Origin: Trichobilharzia regenti | Taxonomy: Eukaryota; Platyhelminthes; Trematoda; Strigeidida; Schistosomatidae | Length of the DNA stretch: 64,000 nt | Assembly: GCA_944472135.2 (NCBI GenBank) | Contig: OX235262.1 | Location: 167,523,509-167,587,508 of the forward strand | Direction: 5' to 3' | In this document: positions 10,730 to 21,069 of the stretch, in pieces | Layout: the number at the start of each line of letters is the position of its first letter | Numbering within the stretch: the stretch's first letter is position 1 | The notes under the pieces: generated by a model | Database searches by the model: none | What the model saw: the letters and a program-made list of their open reading frames with translations, nothing else | Told to the model about the DNA's origin: nothing | Program-made: the position numbers and the translations under genes

Positions 10730-11480
10730 ATATACCATATTTATACATTTTTAACCATATTAAAGGTCGGCTAGGTCAGTGGACAGGACAATATAACTGC
10801 TCTGACTGGTTACACTTTGAGACGAAAAGTTGTCCGGTGAGATTATTTCCTACATCTATATTTGAGGAATGAACACTTCTACTTCTGTAGCCATTGACTT
10901 AAAGTGGCGTTTTCAATTTCGGCTACTTCATAATATTGTGTTTCTACATACTACTGATAAATCGTGTCAGTAGTACACGCCACAAATTGAAATTTATCAG
11001 ATTGACTGGATTGTACAAAGAATTATTGATGATGAAGCTGCTAAGTCATACAATGATCATTCGGTTTTGGGCGGGGACATACACCATCATCGTAAATCAA
11101 ACTTGTCACGCTTGCGTTTCAGTATGTTTATATGATTCAGAACGGAGGTGGTTTATTACGACTTGAATTTTCTCAGTTATTTGGTTTTGTATTATGAGTC
11201 TAGAGGAGTGCTGCGATCATTATCAGATGTTATGTTTGACTGACGTTTTAAAAGTGTTCTATCAACATCCTACAACAACCTTTACTCTCACTCTTCGAGT
11301 TTTTAAACATAACGGTAACTTCAAGGTAGTTATTTTATTATTCAGAGAATAAAAGCTGTGGATGTTAGCTTTTCTGTCCCGAATAGCCCATTTTTCAAAC
11401 TCTACATTACAATAAGATTAAAAAAAGGCTGAGCAAATAATTATAAAAAATTAATAATCTTTCTCTAAACAAAGTACCTA
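10730..11480. other. no gene or recognised repeat
   Basis: No domain-bearing frame and no second copy in the window. Confidence 0.45.
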
Positions 11481-11489
11481 ATTTTATAT

Positions 11490-12290
11490 TATTATTATTG
11501 TTCCCTTGGGTTCCTAGTGGAACACAAAGCTTCAACTGCACGTCTCCACTTGCCACTTCTGTCTTCCTTCTGCTGTACTTTTCATCTGTATCCATCCATC
11601 TTAGTCCATACTGTTTCAACTCCTCTCTCTTCACACCATCTCCTCCATGTCACCCTTGCACTGACGTCGCACTCGCCACTACCCTTTCGGCCTGGTTCCA
11701 CTCGAGGAATGGCCTGACGCGCGTGCGATGTCACCCAGCGGCCTCCTCAGCGAGCGAGTGTCCAATCCATCCATCTCCACTTTCTCCTGCATATTTGTTG
11801 GGTGGCGATTGCTTCTTGTTTTGTTCTGTTTGTTCCCAGACATAGTTTCTTGTTGGTGATTCTTTCCGGCCCGGCCATCTGATCTTCAGTATAGAGCGAA
11901 GACAGTTAGTTGTTGACGAAGGTCTGCAATAGGCTGTTGGAAATATTCTTTGTGACCCGCCCTCCAAGTTTCTGATCCATATAGAAGAGCTCACTGACTT
12001 GATGTTTGTATGGAAAATCGAGAATTTGTTGTTGATGATGAGTGACGGAGATTTCCAGATTGGTTTCAGATTGATTGATGAATGTGTTTCTCGCCTTCCC
12101 GATTCTCGCTCGATTTGACATCCTCGTCCGTCCGACTTCCTGTAGTTTAGACAATGCTCCCTAGATAAGTGAGTGAATGAAGTAACTAACCTCTTTCAAA
12201 TCCCTCCCGTTGATGGTTATTGACGCTGGATGTTGCTGCTGTTGTTGTTGTTGGTTGGTTATTTTCATAACCTAGTTTTGCATGAACTAT
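11490..12290 (-). mobile_element. RTE-B LINE, 3' part
   Basis: In minus orientation it covers the conserved region after the reverse transcriptase (ARIGKARNTFINQ), then the linker with the 'gaagatcagatggcc' motif, then the WRWIGHSLAEEAAG stretch. It ends in 'gtgttccactaggaacccaa'. The WxWxGHxL motif and following basic stretch are usual near the C-terminus of RTE-type proteins. Stops and frameshifts break the frame at several points. Confidence 0.7.
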
Positions 12291-12414
12291 ATCTTTTCAT
12301 AAATAAATCAGAAAAAATATATTAAGAATAATGTACTTAAAAGTTTTAATTATTTAACATATAAACCATAGAACTAAAATGAGGATAGCACTGTTATATA
12401 CTAATGAATGTTTG

Positions 12415-12725
12415 AGATGAGTAGTTGTATACCACCACTCATATCAAGCAGTAGTGCTGACTGCACAGCCAGATTGAAGTGGTCTAAAAATACCAGACGT
12501 CCGTTTCTCTTGTTTGAGGCTTAACTCATGAGAAATCGCATGGTTTCAACTGGTTCGGCTCTCTAAGTTGGATTGAACCGGATACGCCACTGATGTATGT
12601 GCTCGGGCCCAAACAAGCGAGACGGACGTCCGGGTATTTTTAGATCTGGCTGTGCAGTAAACACTACTACTTGATATGATTGGTGGTATACAACTACTCA
12701 TTTTAATCAATCAGTAGTATAAACA
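12415..12725. mobile_element. foldback element, family 2 (copy 1)
   Basis: The left arm (12415-12515) and right arm (12615-12725) are inverted copies. Examples are 'gtagttgtataccacca' against 'tggtggtatacaactac', and 'cagacgtccg' against 'cggacgtccg'. The roughly 100-bp centre is unique. No coding frame is present, so it would be a non-autonomous MITE-like element. A relative lies at 59160-59400. Confidence 0.65.
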
Positions 12726-12729
12726 TTTA

Positions 12730-13080
12730 TGCAAAAATACTTAGTTAGCAAAGGAAACTGCGGAGAAAATTTCACCTCTCAAACAGCATACATTGCGAAT
12801 CGCTACCTAATTTCTAAATTATGAATTCCAATTATGATAAAACCATTCTCTACACAAAAGTAATGCCTAGGAGTTGTATCTAATCTCTTCATCTCTTTCA
12901 TTCATCTTTATTTTACTTTGAATTTATCTATTTACCAATAGCATTACATAAGTGATGAGTTTACTTTCAATTAAACACTTACACAAACCTATCGAATGGC
13001 AGTCATATATATACACAAGATTATATGGCCACCAAATTACTTATTGGCAACTGAATTTACAGATACAGTCAAAATATGTA
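12730..13080. other. no gene or recognised repeat
   Basis: Spacer with nothing recognisable. Confidence 0.45.
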
Positions 13081-13099
13081 TACTACATACGCTGATTGA

Positions 13100-13410
13100 A
13101 CACTAGTCAGTGACTAGTGTGGCGCGTCTAGTCCTTTGTTTGGTGCAGAATGAATTTTATCACAGTCATGTTTCCAATGTGGTAACCATGGTAGATGGCT
13201 CGTCATCACGGTGCACTTTGAATCATTGTTATCAGATGGTTGGAGGCAATCAGCAGGAAGCCTTGTTTGACCTAGGTTTCGTGCTTGTTGGCACTCGTCA
13301 GCAAGGCGTGTCTACAACCCTGGAGGAACTTTATGTCCCTCCTGAGATTCGAACCAGTATCACCCAGTGCTGCAGTCAGAGACATTACCACTGAGCTATT
13401 ATTCGGGCTT
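13100..13410 (-). repeat. tRNA-derived SINE, second family (copy 1)
   Basis: On the minus strand, from about 13405, the tRNA-like head has box A TAGCTCAGTGG and box B GGTTCGAATCT with near-consensus spacing. A body runs through 'aggcttcctgctgattgcct' to the 'cacactagtcactgac' end. The interrupted copy at 22335-23100 shares the same order. Promotion by RNA polymerase III is inferred from the boxes. Confidence 0.7.
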
Positions 13411-13439
13411 CCTGCCGATTGCCTCCAATTATCTAGTGT

Positions 13440-14010
13440 CTACCATATATTAAAGTCACAGTTTGCACATTGTGCATGTTTTATCTTCCATATTGTGCTT
13501 CTTTATCTTCTTTTCGAGTTTTCCACGCTCTTTAACCAGCATAATTCATTTCTTCTCTTCACCATTAAATCCATCCATCTCTCCGCCATTTGTAATTCAT
13601 GCAGTTGATATATTTATATTCGCATCTGTATACTACTTATATATCTTATCAGTAGCACACACCACCTATTTATCCTATAGCTAGAGATTTTCTAAGCCAA
13701 AATCTTACTGAAGAATTTCCCTGAATAATAAAATTATGCAAAAGTGGAAGAGAATTTCAAGATTTATGGTTTTTTTTAATTTTAACTCCAAAACTAATTT
13801 AACCAAGAATGAATAATATTATTTCTTGCTAAAATAAGTAATATGCCGTACTTTTTTAAAAAAATATGAAGCTATCTGGCTAGCATACAGCTAATGTCTT
13901 TGCTATTATATCGAATTGTTTCTACTGTGATGAATTTCAAATTAATGCTTTTTGTTGTTATTCGTCTATAATGCATCCAGAACGAAAATAATTACAATGA
14001 ATAATTGTAT
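13440..14010. other. no gene or recognised repeat
   Basis: AT-rich. Short hydrophobic open frames at 13463-13684 look accidental. Confidence 0.45.
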
Positions 14011-14014
14011 TTTT

Positions 14015-14064
14015 TTTATTTTATTATCCCTTTACACTCCCAGTGGAACATAGGGCTTCAGGCT
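14015..14064 (-). mobile_element. RTE-B LINE 3' end, short piece
   Basis: Only the terminal signature ('agtggaacatagggcttca' on the plus strand) is present. It abuts a tRNA-derived SINE. Confidence 0.5.
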
Positions 14065-14133
14065 AGAGCTTTGAAGTTTCAGTAGCAGTGGTAATTATTT
14101 TTACGGGATGCAGTTGCTAGCCTCACGGGAATG
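14065..14133 (-). repeat. tRNA-derived SINE tail, split by PLE
   Basis: The segment matches 2925-2985 and stops at 'gctagcctcac'. The remaining SINE, including its tRNA-like head, lies at 15435-15575, beyond the PLE insertion. Confidence 0.6.
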
Positions 14134-15434
14134 CATAAACCTATGCCTAACAACGTACTTCCAATTCAGCGGCCAAATATATGAACAAGTTAAAGCAACA
14201 CCAATGGGATGGATTGCCAATATCAGGTTTGATTGCAGAAGCAGTAATGCAAAGGCTTGACAACATAATCCTATCAAAGATCAAACCCGAAATTCGGATA
14301 TTCTACGTAGATGACACATTTGTAATTATCAAAGAAACGAGTTAGATAAAACTCACAACTTAATAAACAACATTTTCAATGACATCAAATTCACAAGAGA
14401 AAAGGAATCCTAGAACTAAATCCTATTTTCGGACGTCTTAGTCAAGCGAACAACCACAGGGGAATTAGAAACTCAAGTTTATAGAAAATCAACTCACACG
14501 GACCAAATACTGAATTACAACAGCAAAGATCCAATAACACACAAAAGGAGGTGTATACAAATACTGTTCAAGAGGGTCAGGACTCATTGCAGCACTCCCA
14601 CCCAAAGGGAAATTGAAGAAAGATATCTCATGGACGTCTTCCAAAAGAATGGATATCCACGGAATTTCACCAAGCCAGCCTATCAAAACAAAAGCCCCCA
14701 AGGAAGGCGCAAAGACAATCGTCCTACCATATATAAAAGACACCTCAGAAATCACTGCAAGACTCTTCAAACCTTAAGGAATTGACGCCACACACAAACC
14801 AACAAAATCACTCCACTCAGCTGTGTGTTAAACTAAAGACTCAGCAGCTAAAGGAGACAAAACCAACATCACCTACAAAATAAATTGTAACAACTGTGAG
14901 AAACACTACATTGGCCAAAGTGGACGTCCCCTTCGTCTTCGTATCAACGAACATAAGCTAGCCGTCAAAAGACATGATATCCACTCCCTCGCTCATATCA
15001 CTACATACAGACAACCACGGACATCAATTCGACTGGGACAACGTTCAAATATTAGACAGAGGAAACATCAAGAATGCTAGAGAATTTTTAGAAGCCTCGT
15101 ATTCCAGTGAATCTTCAATCAATAGACACACTGACTTCGACGAAATTTATCAATCGATAAGAAGGAAATCTCACACACAAAGGGTCAAATTTCAAGTCAA
15201 GGAAACACTCAGGTCTAATACAATTAGCCTAGAGGGTGTGAAAAGTCACCAAAACAACCAATCACCTTCAAGGTCACGCACCAGAGAGATGACTGATAAG
15301 CTCGTGGAGAAATCTAAAAGCTCACTTCAATTCAAATTGAAGTATGCGATGAAGATGTCGTCTAGTAGGACAATGAAAGCTTCTCAAGTAAAACATACAG
15401 CTCAGACAACACAATCACATCAAAAAAACCAACC
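14134..15434 (+). mobile_element. Penelope-like element (PLE-a), 5'-truncated, inserted in a SINE
   Basis: PLEs encode a reverse transcriptase linked to a GIY-YIG endonuclease. This copy starts within the reverse transcriptase (TYFQFSGQIYEQ, then TPMG at about 14198-14209) and keeps the active-site YVDD (14304-14315). Further downstream is a Cys-rich GIY-YIG start: NCNNCEKHYIGQSGRPLRLR and EHKLA at about 14886-14965. The C-terminal tail is open from 14974 to 15474. Frameshifts and stops break the rest, so it is inactive. Its 3' end carries a decayed hammerhead-like core (ATGAAGA near 15350, GAAA near 15378). Confidence 0.8.
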
Positions 15435-15474
15435 TTCGATCTTTACCAATCTTATTGTTGGTTTAGCAAGGTAA
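14974..15474 (+). pseudogene. PLE GIY-YIG endonuclease C-terminal remnant
   Basis: This 166-codon open frame holds the C-terminal part of the PLE protein (HQFDWDNVQILD, ANAREFLEA-type block, HTDFDEIYQ). It runs on into the non-coding 3' end and the neighbouring SINE, so the last 50 or so codons are not protein-derived. The catalytic start of the GIY-YIG domain lies upstream in another frame. Confidence 0.7.
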
Positions 15475-15575
15475 AGGAGTGTGTCGGCCGGGGATCGAAC
15501 CCAGGACCACTTGCATGCCTGGCGAGCATTTCAACGCTGTGCCGCCAGCGCACCATTGAATCATTGTAGTTTCAA
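15435..15575 (-). repeat. tRNA-derived SINE head, split by PLE
   Basis: On the minus strand the head has box B GGGTTCGATCCCC and an A-box-like stretch near 15550. The body 'ctttaccaatcttatt' is shared with the copy at 2970-3105. Confidence 0.65.
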
Positions 15576-15577
15576 TG

Positions 15578-15863
15578 AATTCTCCTTCAGGATCTACAAT
15601 CAGAATATCCATTAAATTTAGCATACAATAGCCAGCCAGTAAAAGCAAATTACAGTTATATCAGAAAGTGTATTGTGTGATACGAGTACAAGATGGAATA
15701 ATAGTCATTTAGTTTTGATTAGGATTTGGAAATTTGTATGGTTAATAAGAACATGAGATGAGATAATTCAATGAAATGTTTGTGTATAAATATATAGTCA
15801 ACAAAAGAACAGGTTACAAGGGTGAGTGTAGTCAGTAGTTTGTGAGACAAGATAAATATTACA
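15578..15863 (+). repeat. left arm of a large inverted repeat
   Basis: About 285 bp repeated in inverse orientation at 18663-18945 with few differences. Shared stretches include 'acagttatatcagaaagtg' and 'gttacaagggtgagtgtag'. No coding capacity is seen in the arm. Confidence 0.8.
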
Positions 15864-15864
15864 G

Positions 15865-16510
15865 AGGAATATACAAACAAATACATATGTACGTGAACAT
15901 GTACCTGTATGCTTTAGTAAGGGGGAAACTAAATGCTTAAATAATGCAGTCCCAGTCAACTTAGTATATATTGGACACTAAATAAAACCACAGCAGGAGT
16001 TGTCATTTACCGTATTACTTCTAATCTATCCAGAGGAGCCTGACTACATCCATGAGTAGTTGAAGCGGCAACAATCAATACCAGAAGACTTGATGTCTGT
16101 ATACCGAAGAAGTATGTCCCAACCTCTGTGTTTACCTTGGCCTGAAAATAATATCAACTTGTCCTCCATAACCATTGGTACATTTAGTTCCTATCCCATT
16201 TTTTTTTCTTCTTTTTCCCTGTTTCATTGACAAACGTTTATTTCAGACCATTTAAGGACTTCGTGACCTTTCTTATTATGACGATTACCTTTGGGTTTAC
16301 CTAATGCTTTTCTAACTTGTCATGATATTTACACCATTTTGTTTATTCCGCCTTACTAAATTCGTTATTTTCTTAATAATAATAATCTGCTTAATTCTAA
16401 AAACAGTACTTATAATACAGAATGGAATTCTCAGCATTTATCATAATACTGCATCTGATTTACTCAAAATATGAGTAAAATTAAACAATAAAGAAAATAT
16501 CCCCATTTAG
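15865..16510. other. no gene or recognised repeat
   Basis: Unique sequence between the inverted-repeat arm and a foldback element. A pyrimidine-rich tract lies near 16200. Confidence 0.45.
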
Positions 16511-16513
16511 ACA

Positions 16514-16818
16514 TTTAGAAAAGAGAAAGATTGAGCGAAGAAATATTTACTTTTCAATTAGATGCTCATCTTTGGCTCTACTCTAATATATATAGCATTT
16601 TAATTACAATACACAACAGTTTGCTAATCAAGTGGCGATAAGTTTGTTAACTATTAACCCATTGACACTGTTTAATTATTGTTAACAAACTTATCGCCAC
16701 TTGATTGGCAAACTGTTGTGTATTGTAATTAAAATGCTATATATATTAGAGTAGAGCCAGAGATGAGGATCTAATTGAAAAGTAAATATTTCTTCGCTCA
16801 ATCTTTCTGTTTTCTAAA
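16514..16818. mobile_element. foldback element with 138-bp terminal inverted repeats
   Basis: Arms at 16514-16651 and 16681-16818 are perfectly collinear inverted copies around a 29-bp spacer. I counted about four mismatches by eye. Ends are TTTAGAAAA and TTTTCTAAA, and GTTAAC closes the arms at the centre. No open frame is present. No clear target-site duplication is visible. It could be a MITE or the product of a recent inverted duplication. Confidence 0.85.
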
Positions 16819-17049
16819 ATTAAACATATAAAGAAAAAATTAACCAGAGGAATTTGTCCACATTTAAGATATAAAGTCAAAAATATTCGAAGTACGAATT
16901 AAGAATATTAAATATTACTATAATAATATTAATTGTGAGTTTGTTTCAAACAGTATTGTCGATTCAGTTTGGAAATTTTAGCTTGTTATGGATTATTGAA
17001 TCTAATATATGTAGCTGATAGTGGTGAGGGACACTACTACATTTATGCA

Positions 17050-17690
17050 AAAATTAACAAAAAATTGAGAGGATTATAAATATAAGAAGTACAATAACAA
17101 TAAAGGTTGATGTTATAAGGTTTGTTAGTTCATGCCTAACACTATTTTCATCACATAAAGTACGCTCCAAATGTGGTTGGTATAGTGGAATTTTTATACT
17201 TAGACGTACGTCCATAAAGTCTTCTGAAAAGACTTCCTGTTTTACCTGAGGAGACACAAGGTTGGAGCTGAGGGTGCTGCGGTCTGGATGCTCACAGTCT
17301 GACAAAATTCCTTTAGCGAATTTGTTGCATGACATCAAGTGCCTATTAATGACCATGTCAACGATGTGGCCCAATGGGATACTACTCGCCCTACTGACAG
17401 TCAGTCTTCAGAGTTCTACGAAGTATGACATAGTCTTTTTTTAAGCAATCCAGGAAAGAATAAGCAAGGGTGAACAGTAAAGAAGAATAGGTAAAATACG
17501 AGAGTTGACAAACTGTAAGAGGAGTGGTTGGGTTATGCCTGAATGCCTCAACTTCTTAATGTAAAAAGTCAGACGAAATATTCTTTTAGTAATCGCTAAC
17601 CGTTCACTATTAGTACTTTTAAGTTTACACCACACCATCGTTTTTATTTCACCATCATCATTACTGTTGTTATTTGTCATCCTTGAACTT
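17050..17690 (-). mobile_element. CR1-like LINE, 3' fragment
   Basis: Two minus-strand frames (17441-17680 and 17054-17374) match successive parts of the CR1-like protein at 35683-37011. RIFRLTFYIKKLRHSGI aligns with MFRLTFYIRNFRQSGI; MSCNKFAKGILSD aligns with MSCKKLANTILSD. A frameshift separates them. The divergence suggests a different subfamily. The active-site region is missing. Confidence 0.75.
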
Positions 17691-17699
17691 ACGTCAAGT

Positions 17700-18020
17700 C
17701 TATCCCATTTGTTGGTTTATTTCTCAGAGACAAGCTCTGTAGGCTAAAAGACCCCGTGGACCCAATTAAACAAAATAGTATAATTTACAAAATACCCTGC
17801 AATGACTATGAGTTATGTTAACTACATAGGTCAAACTAGTAGATCGGGGGTAATCAGGTTGGCGGAACGTAAGAATTTAGCTAAGGTTAGAATGTTTGAC
17901 CCAGAGAAGATAAGTAGCTTAGAAAAAAGCTCAGCAATTGCACAACATGCATTAACACACAATCACACAATAGGGTGGGAGAGGGTTAAGATTCTAAGAA
18001 GTAATCTACGTAGGTGGAGA
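17700..18020 (+). mobile_element. PLE GIY-YIG endonuclease fragment (third PLE type)
   Basis: LRDKLCRLKDPVDP and IIYKIPC lead to a stretch with NYIGQTSRS, the conserved GIY-YIG core. After it come LAERKNLAKV and AQHALTHNHTIGW. It differs strongly from the other PLE copies in the window. It ends against a (TA)n tract. Confidence 0.7.
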
Positions 18021-18043
18021 TATATATATATATATATATATTG
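18018..18043. repeat. (TA)n microsatellite
   Basis: Uninterrupted TA units directly after the PLE fragment. Confidence 0.85.
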
Positions 18044-18369
18044 ATTACTGAATCCTCGTTCATTGAGTCTACACCCAACAGATGCAACAGAAATGACTCA
18101 ATGCAAATACCAGAAATATGGAAGATATTATTACCATCAGTCAGTCAAATCAGAGCAGGATAATAAATAATCTTAAAATTCTATTTCAATTCAAGCACAT
18201 CACAACATTCTAACGAGTTACTTATTATGACTATAAAAACACTTGTCGTATTTCCCATCTCACTGTAATTGATCAATAGCACTCATGTTTCAATAGCACT
18301 CATGTTATTACTTCTGAATGTACATTATCCTATAATGATTTTAATTTAAATATCCAGTTAATTCTACAC

Positions 18370-18650
18370 ATTGGGCACTGTGGTAGGGTATAACTCCATT
18401 ATGGATAAGATTTTATTTTGATAAGTCATACAGTGTTACACGAGTAATATTAACTGGTGACGTTTCGAGTACATGTATATAAATGAAGGAAAAGTTGTGC
18501 GAGTGACTTAATATGATTATGAGCAGCAATACATTGTGCTTGAAAGGTGGTCATCAGTTAATATTACTGTACAACAACACTGTGTGACTTATAAAAATAA
18601 AATCTTATCCATAATGGAGTTATACTCTACCACAGTGACCAAGTTTTATA
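18370..18650. mobile_element. foldback element, family 3
   Basis: The left arm 18370-18475 and right arm 18545-18650 are inverted copies. For example, 'ggataagattttattttgat' stands opposite 'aaaataaaatcttatcc'. The centre is 70 bp or less. A single arm of the same sequence is at 958-1085. It adjoins the right arm of the large inverted repeat. Confidence 0.65.
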
Positions 18651-18662
18651 TTTATATCAATG

Positions 18663-18945
18663 ATATTTATCTTGTCTCACAAACTACTGACTACACTCAC
18701 CCTTGTAACCTGTTCTTTTGTTGACTATATATTTATACACAAACATTTCATTGAATTATCTCATCTCATGTTCTTATTCACCATACAAATTTCCAAATCC
18801 TAATCAAAACTAAATGACTATTATTCCATCTTGTACTCGTATCACACAATACACTTTCTGATATAACTGTAATTTGCTTTACTGGCTGGTTATTGTATAC
18901 TGAATCTAATGGATATTCTAATTGTAGATCCTGAAGAAGAATTTA
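18663..18945 (-). repeat. right arm of a large inverted repeat
   Basis: Inverse partner of 15578-15863. The two arms enclose a 138-bp-arm foldback, a CR1 fragment, a PLE fragment and foldback family 3. Confidence 0.8.
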
Positions 18946-19073
18946 CTGAAAGCACAAACTGTTCACTTTAATTATTTTCACTCTGAATCGATTATAGGGA
19001 TATTCAAGTTATTATGCATATTCATCTTATGTATATATATATTTTATATATATTATATATATATATATTTTAG

Positions 19074-19263
19074 CAACTCATATGCATACTATGACAAGAG
19101 AATTAAGAGAAAGACTTTCTAAAATGCAACTTGGCGGAGGAAGTGGTCTCAAGTCAGTTCCTATACCAACAACTACACTTGATAAACCAGATCAAAGATT
19201 ATCTAAATTTGCATCACAAGAAGAAGTTGCTGAATGGTTAGTAGCTCATCAATTTTCACCAAA
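19074..19263 (+). CDS. EPS8-like gene, penultimate exon
   Basis: The exon follows an acceptor ending in TTTTAG (19073) and stops before GTAAGT at 19264. It encodes MTRELRERLSKMQLGG and a spacer with VPIPTTTLDKPDQRL. It ends with SQEEVAEWLVAHQFSPK, the first half of a SAM/pointed-type helical domain. The codon split at the donor (AA|A) is completed exactly by the next exon at 20894. Eps8 proteins are actin-regulating adaptors with an N-terminal PTB, an SH3 and a C-terminal SAM-PNT-like domain. The ELRERL-spacer-SAM order fits that tail. A different SAM protein remains possible. Earlier exons were not found in the window. Confidence 0.75.
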
Positions 19264-19339
19264 GTAAGTAGTTTATTAAGGTAAAAACAAAAAAATGATT
19301 GAAATGTTTGTTTGAAAATTTTTAACAATTTACAATATA

Positions 19340-20190
19340 TATTACTGTTATGCAGAAGAAAGTAGGGATGCTTTGGGCATACGCTGAGACGGTTGGGTGA
19401 GATGGCGTGCCAGGCCCTCGAGTGGGGCTCTCGAGGGTGATCGTGTAAGGAGATGAGAAACTATGGGCAATAGTGGGGTCAGATTAAGAGGACAGCTTCC
19501 AGGAGAAAGACTTTTCGACCTCGAATATGTAGACGATATCGCCTTACTGTGAGATAGAATGCAAGCTGCCGAAATCACACTTAGTGTCAGTGTCTATAAG
19601 TATGGTATGTGTTTTCTGCCGTCGAAGTTCAAGGTACTGTTGTGAGATTGGCAGGAACCCTTACTTGCACCCACCCTTTTAGGTCAACCACCTACAGTTA
19701 TCAACAAATTTGCGTATCTGGATAGCTGTATAAGTGCTATTGGTCTGACGGACGAGGTTTCTAACTGTATAGTGAAAATTAGGGTGACATACATCAATTT
19801 GAGCCACCTCTGGCGCCATGGCGATGTCAGCTTGGGTTACAAACGTCGGGATTACAATGATTCGGTGGGCGCAGTCTTTCTCTACGCCTGTGAAACCTAG
19901 CTTCTCCAAGCTGAGGGTGTAAGGCGAATCTGTGTATTCAATCATCCCTATCTCCACAGATTGCTTGTGTCCGGTAGCACCACCGTGTGAGTAAATCTGA
20001 GGCTCTACAGCGTGTGTTTGAACACCGTGGAGATAACTATTCATTGAGTGTCGTCACCTGGAAACATCAGCTTCGATGGCTCGGACATGTGCCACGAATG
20101 TCATCCAGGTGGCTTCAGTACTGGTCTTTGTTCCCTATCCCTAGGACAGGATGGAGAAGGCAGAAAGGTGGTCAGCCTGTGACGTGACAC
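19340..20190 (+). mobile_element. RTE-like LINE fragment inside the EPS8-like intron
   Basis: Broken frames on the plus strand read LFDLEYVDDIALL (active site), DWQEP, FAYLDSCISAIGLTDE, NLSHLWRHGDVSL, AVFLYACET and LRWLGHVPRMSS. These are the order and spacing of RTE-type reverse transcriptase from the active site to the C-terminal region. In-frame stops, for instance right after IALL, and frameshifts make it inactive. It resembles family A more than B but is clearly diverged from both. Confidence 0.75.
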
Positions 20191-20890
20191 AGTAGTATGA
20201 AGAATATTTGTGTTAGGTTAGAATCAGTTAGTACGACACCATGACTTCTTAGTTGGGATCCGAGAGATAGTTAAAATCGGTAGCTCGAAACGTTATCGGA
20301 TATGACCAACAATCGCAAACAACGGTGAACATACTACAACTTCCTTCTTTCTTCCCTTTCTGAATGCAGCATGAAGTAATGAATTTTGAATAATGTTGAC
20401 AAATATGCTTTGTGAACGACGTCCCTCATTTATTGTGCTTATTTTCTGTGTATACTGTTGTTTTAATATTGTTTTGTAGCGTATAAGTCTCTTGGTGCCC
20501 ATACTGTACCAAATTTGTATTTCATATAAATAATAATAATAAACGTAAGAAGGCTTGGAGCTGGCGTAGAATGAAATATCTATATCTTATGTGGAAATCC
20601 ATCATACCAGTTTAAGCACTATAGACAGCGTTTGGCAGTTATCGCAGAGATATGAGTTAATGAAAAGATATCTTGTACAACTGCATATCATTGGTGTAAT
20701 CAATGAAGCCATAAGTATAAGATGATAAAAGTAATAAATGCAGATAGTATTACAATTTAAATCATAAGGTACTTTCACATCTGTGATCAAATCCTTAACC
20801 ACAGTTAAACAGTCTGTATGCCATTTACACAAGACTCCATTGAACACTATCCTGCTAGAAAACTTCATCATATTTATTTTTTTTTAACTT
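20190..20890. other. remaining intron sequence, no other feature
   Basis: AT-rich intronic DNA of the EPS8-like gene. No exon or repeat copy recognised. Confidence 0.5.
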
Positions 20891-20893
20891 TAG

Positions 20894-21017
20894 AACTATA
20901 TCTGCCTTGAAAGGATTCAATGGAATGGATCTTTATACAATGAATCGAACTCAACTGGAAGAGCATGTTGGACCCGAACGATGTGATGAACTCTTTTATG
21001 CATTCCGTGGCACTTAA
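20894..21017 (+). CDS. EPS8-like gene, last exon
   Basis: After the acceptor AACTTTAG, the exon continues in frame: TISALKGFNGMDLYTMN, QLEEHVGPERCDELF, YAFRGT and stop TAA at 21015-21017. This completes the SAM/pointed fold (W/F-rich first helix, GxNGxxLxxMxxxxLxxxxG pattern). The 1.63-kb intron before it holds an RTE fragment at 19340-20190. The 3' untranslated region must be short or run into an RTE-A fragment starting near 21070. Confidence 0.78.
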
Positions 21018-21069
21018 GAGAATTTAACAGTCAAGATTTAAAAAATTATGTAAGTTTCTTTGAATTTCA

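Noticed and set aside
13318..13405. Functional tRNA gene on the minus strand
   Set aside because: A second copy with the same body is at 22863-23100, and the cloverleaf is not complete.
14489..14770. Minus-strand 93-codon frame
   Set aside because: It lies antisense to the PLE coding region, which reads in the plus direction.
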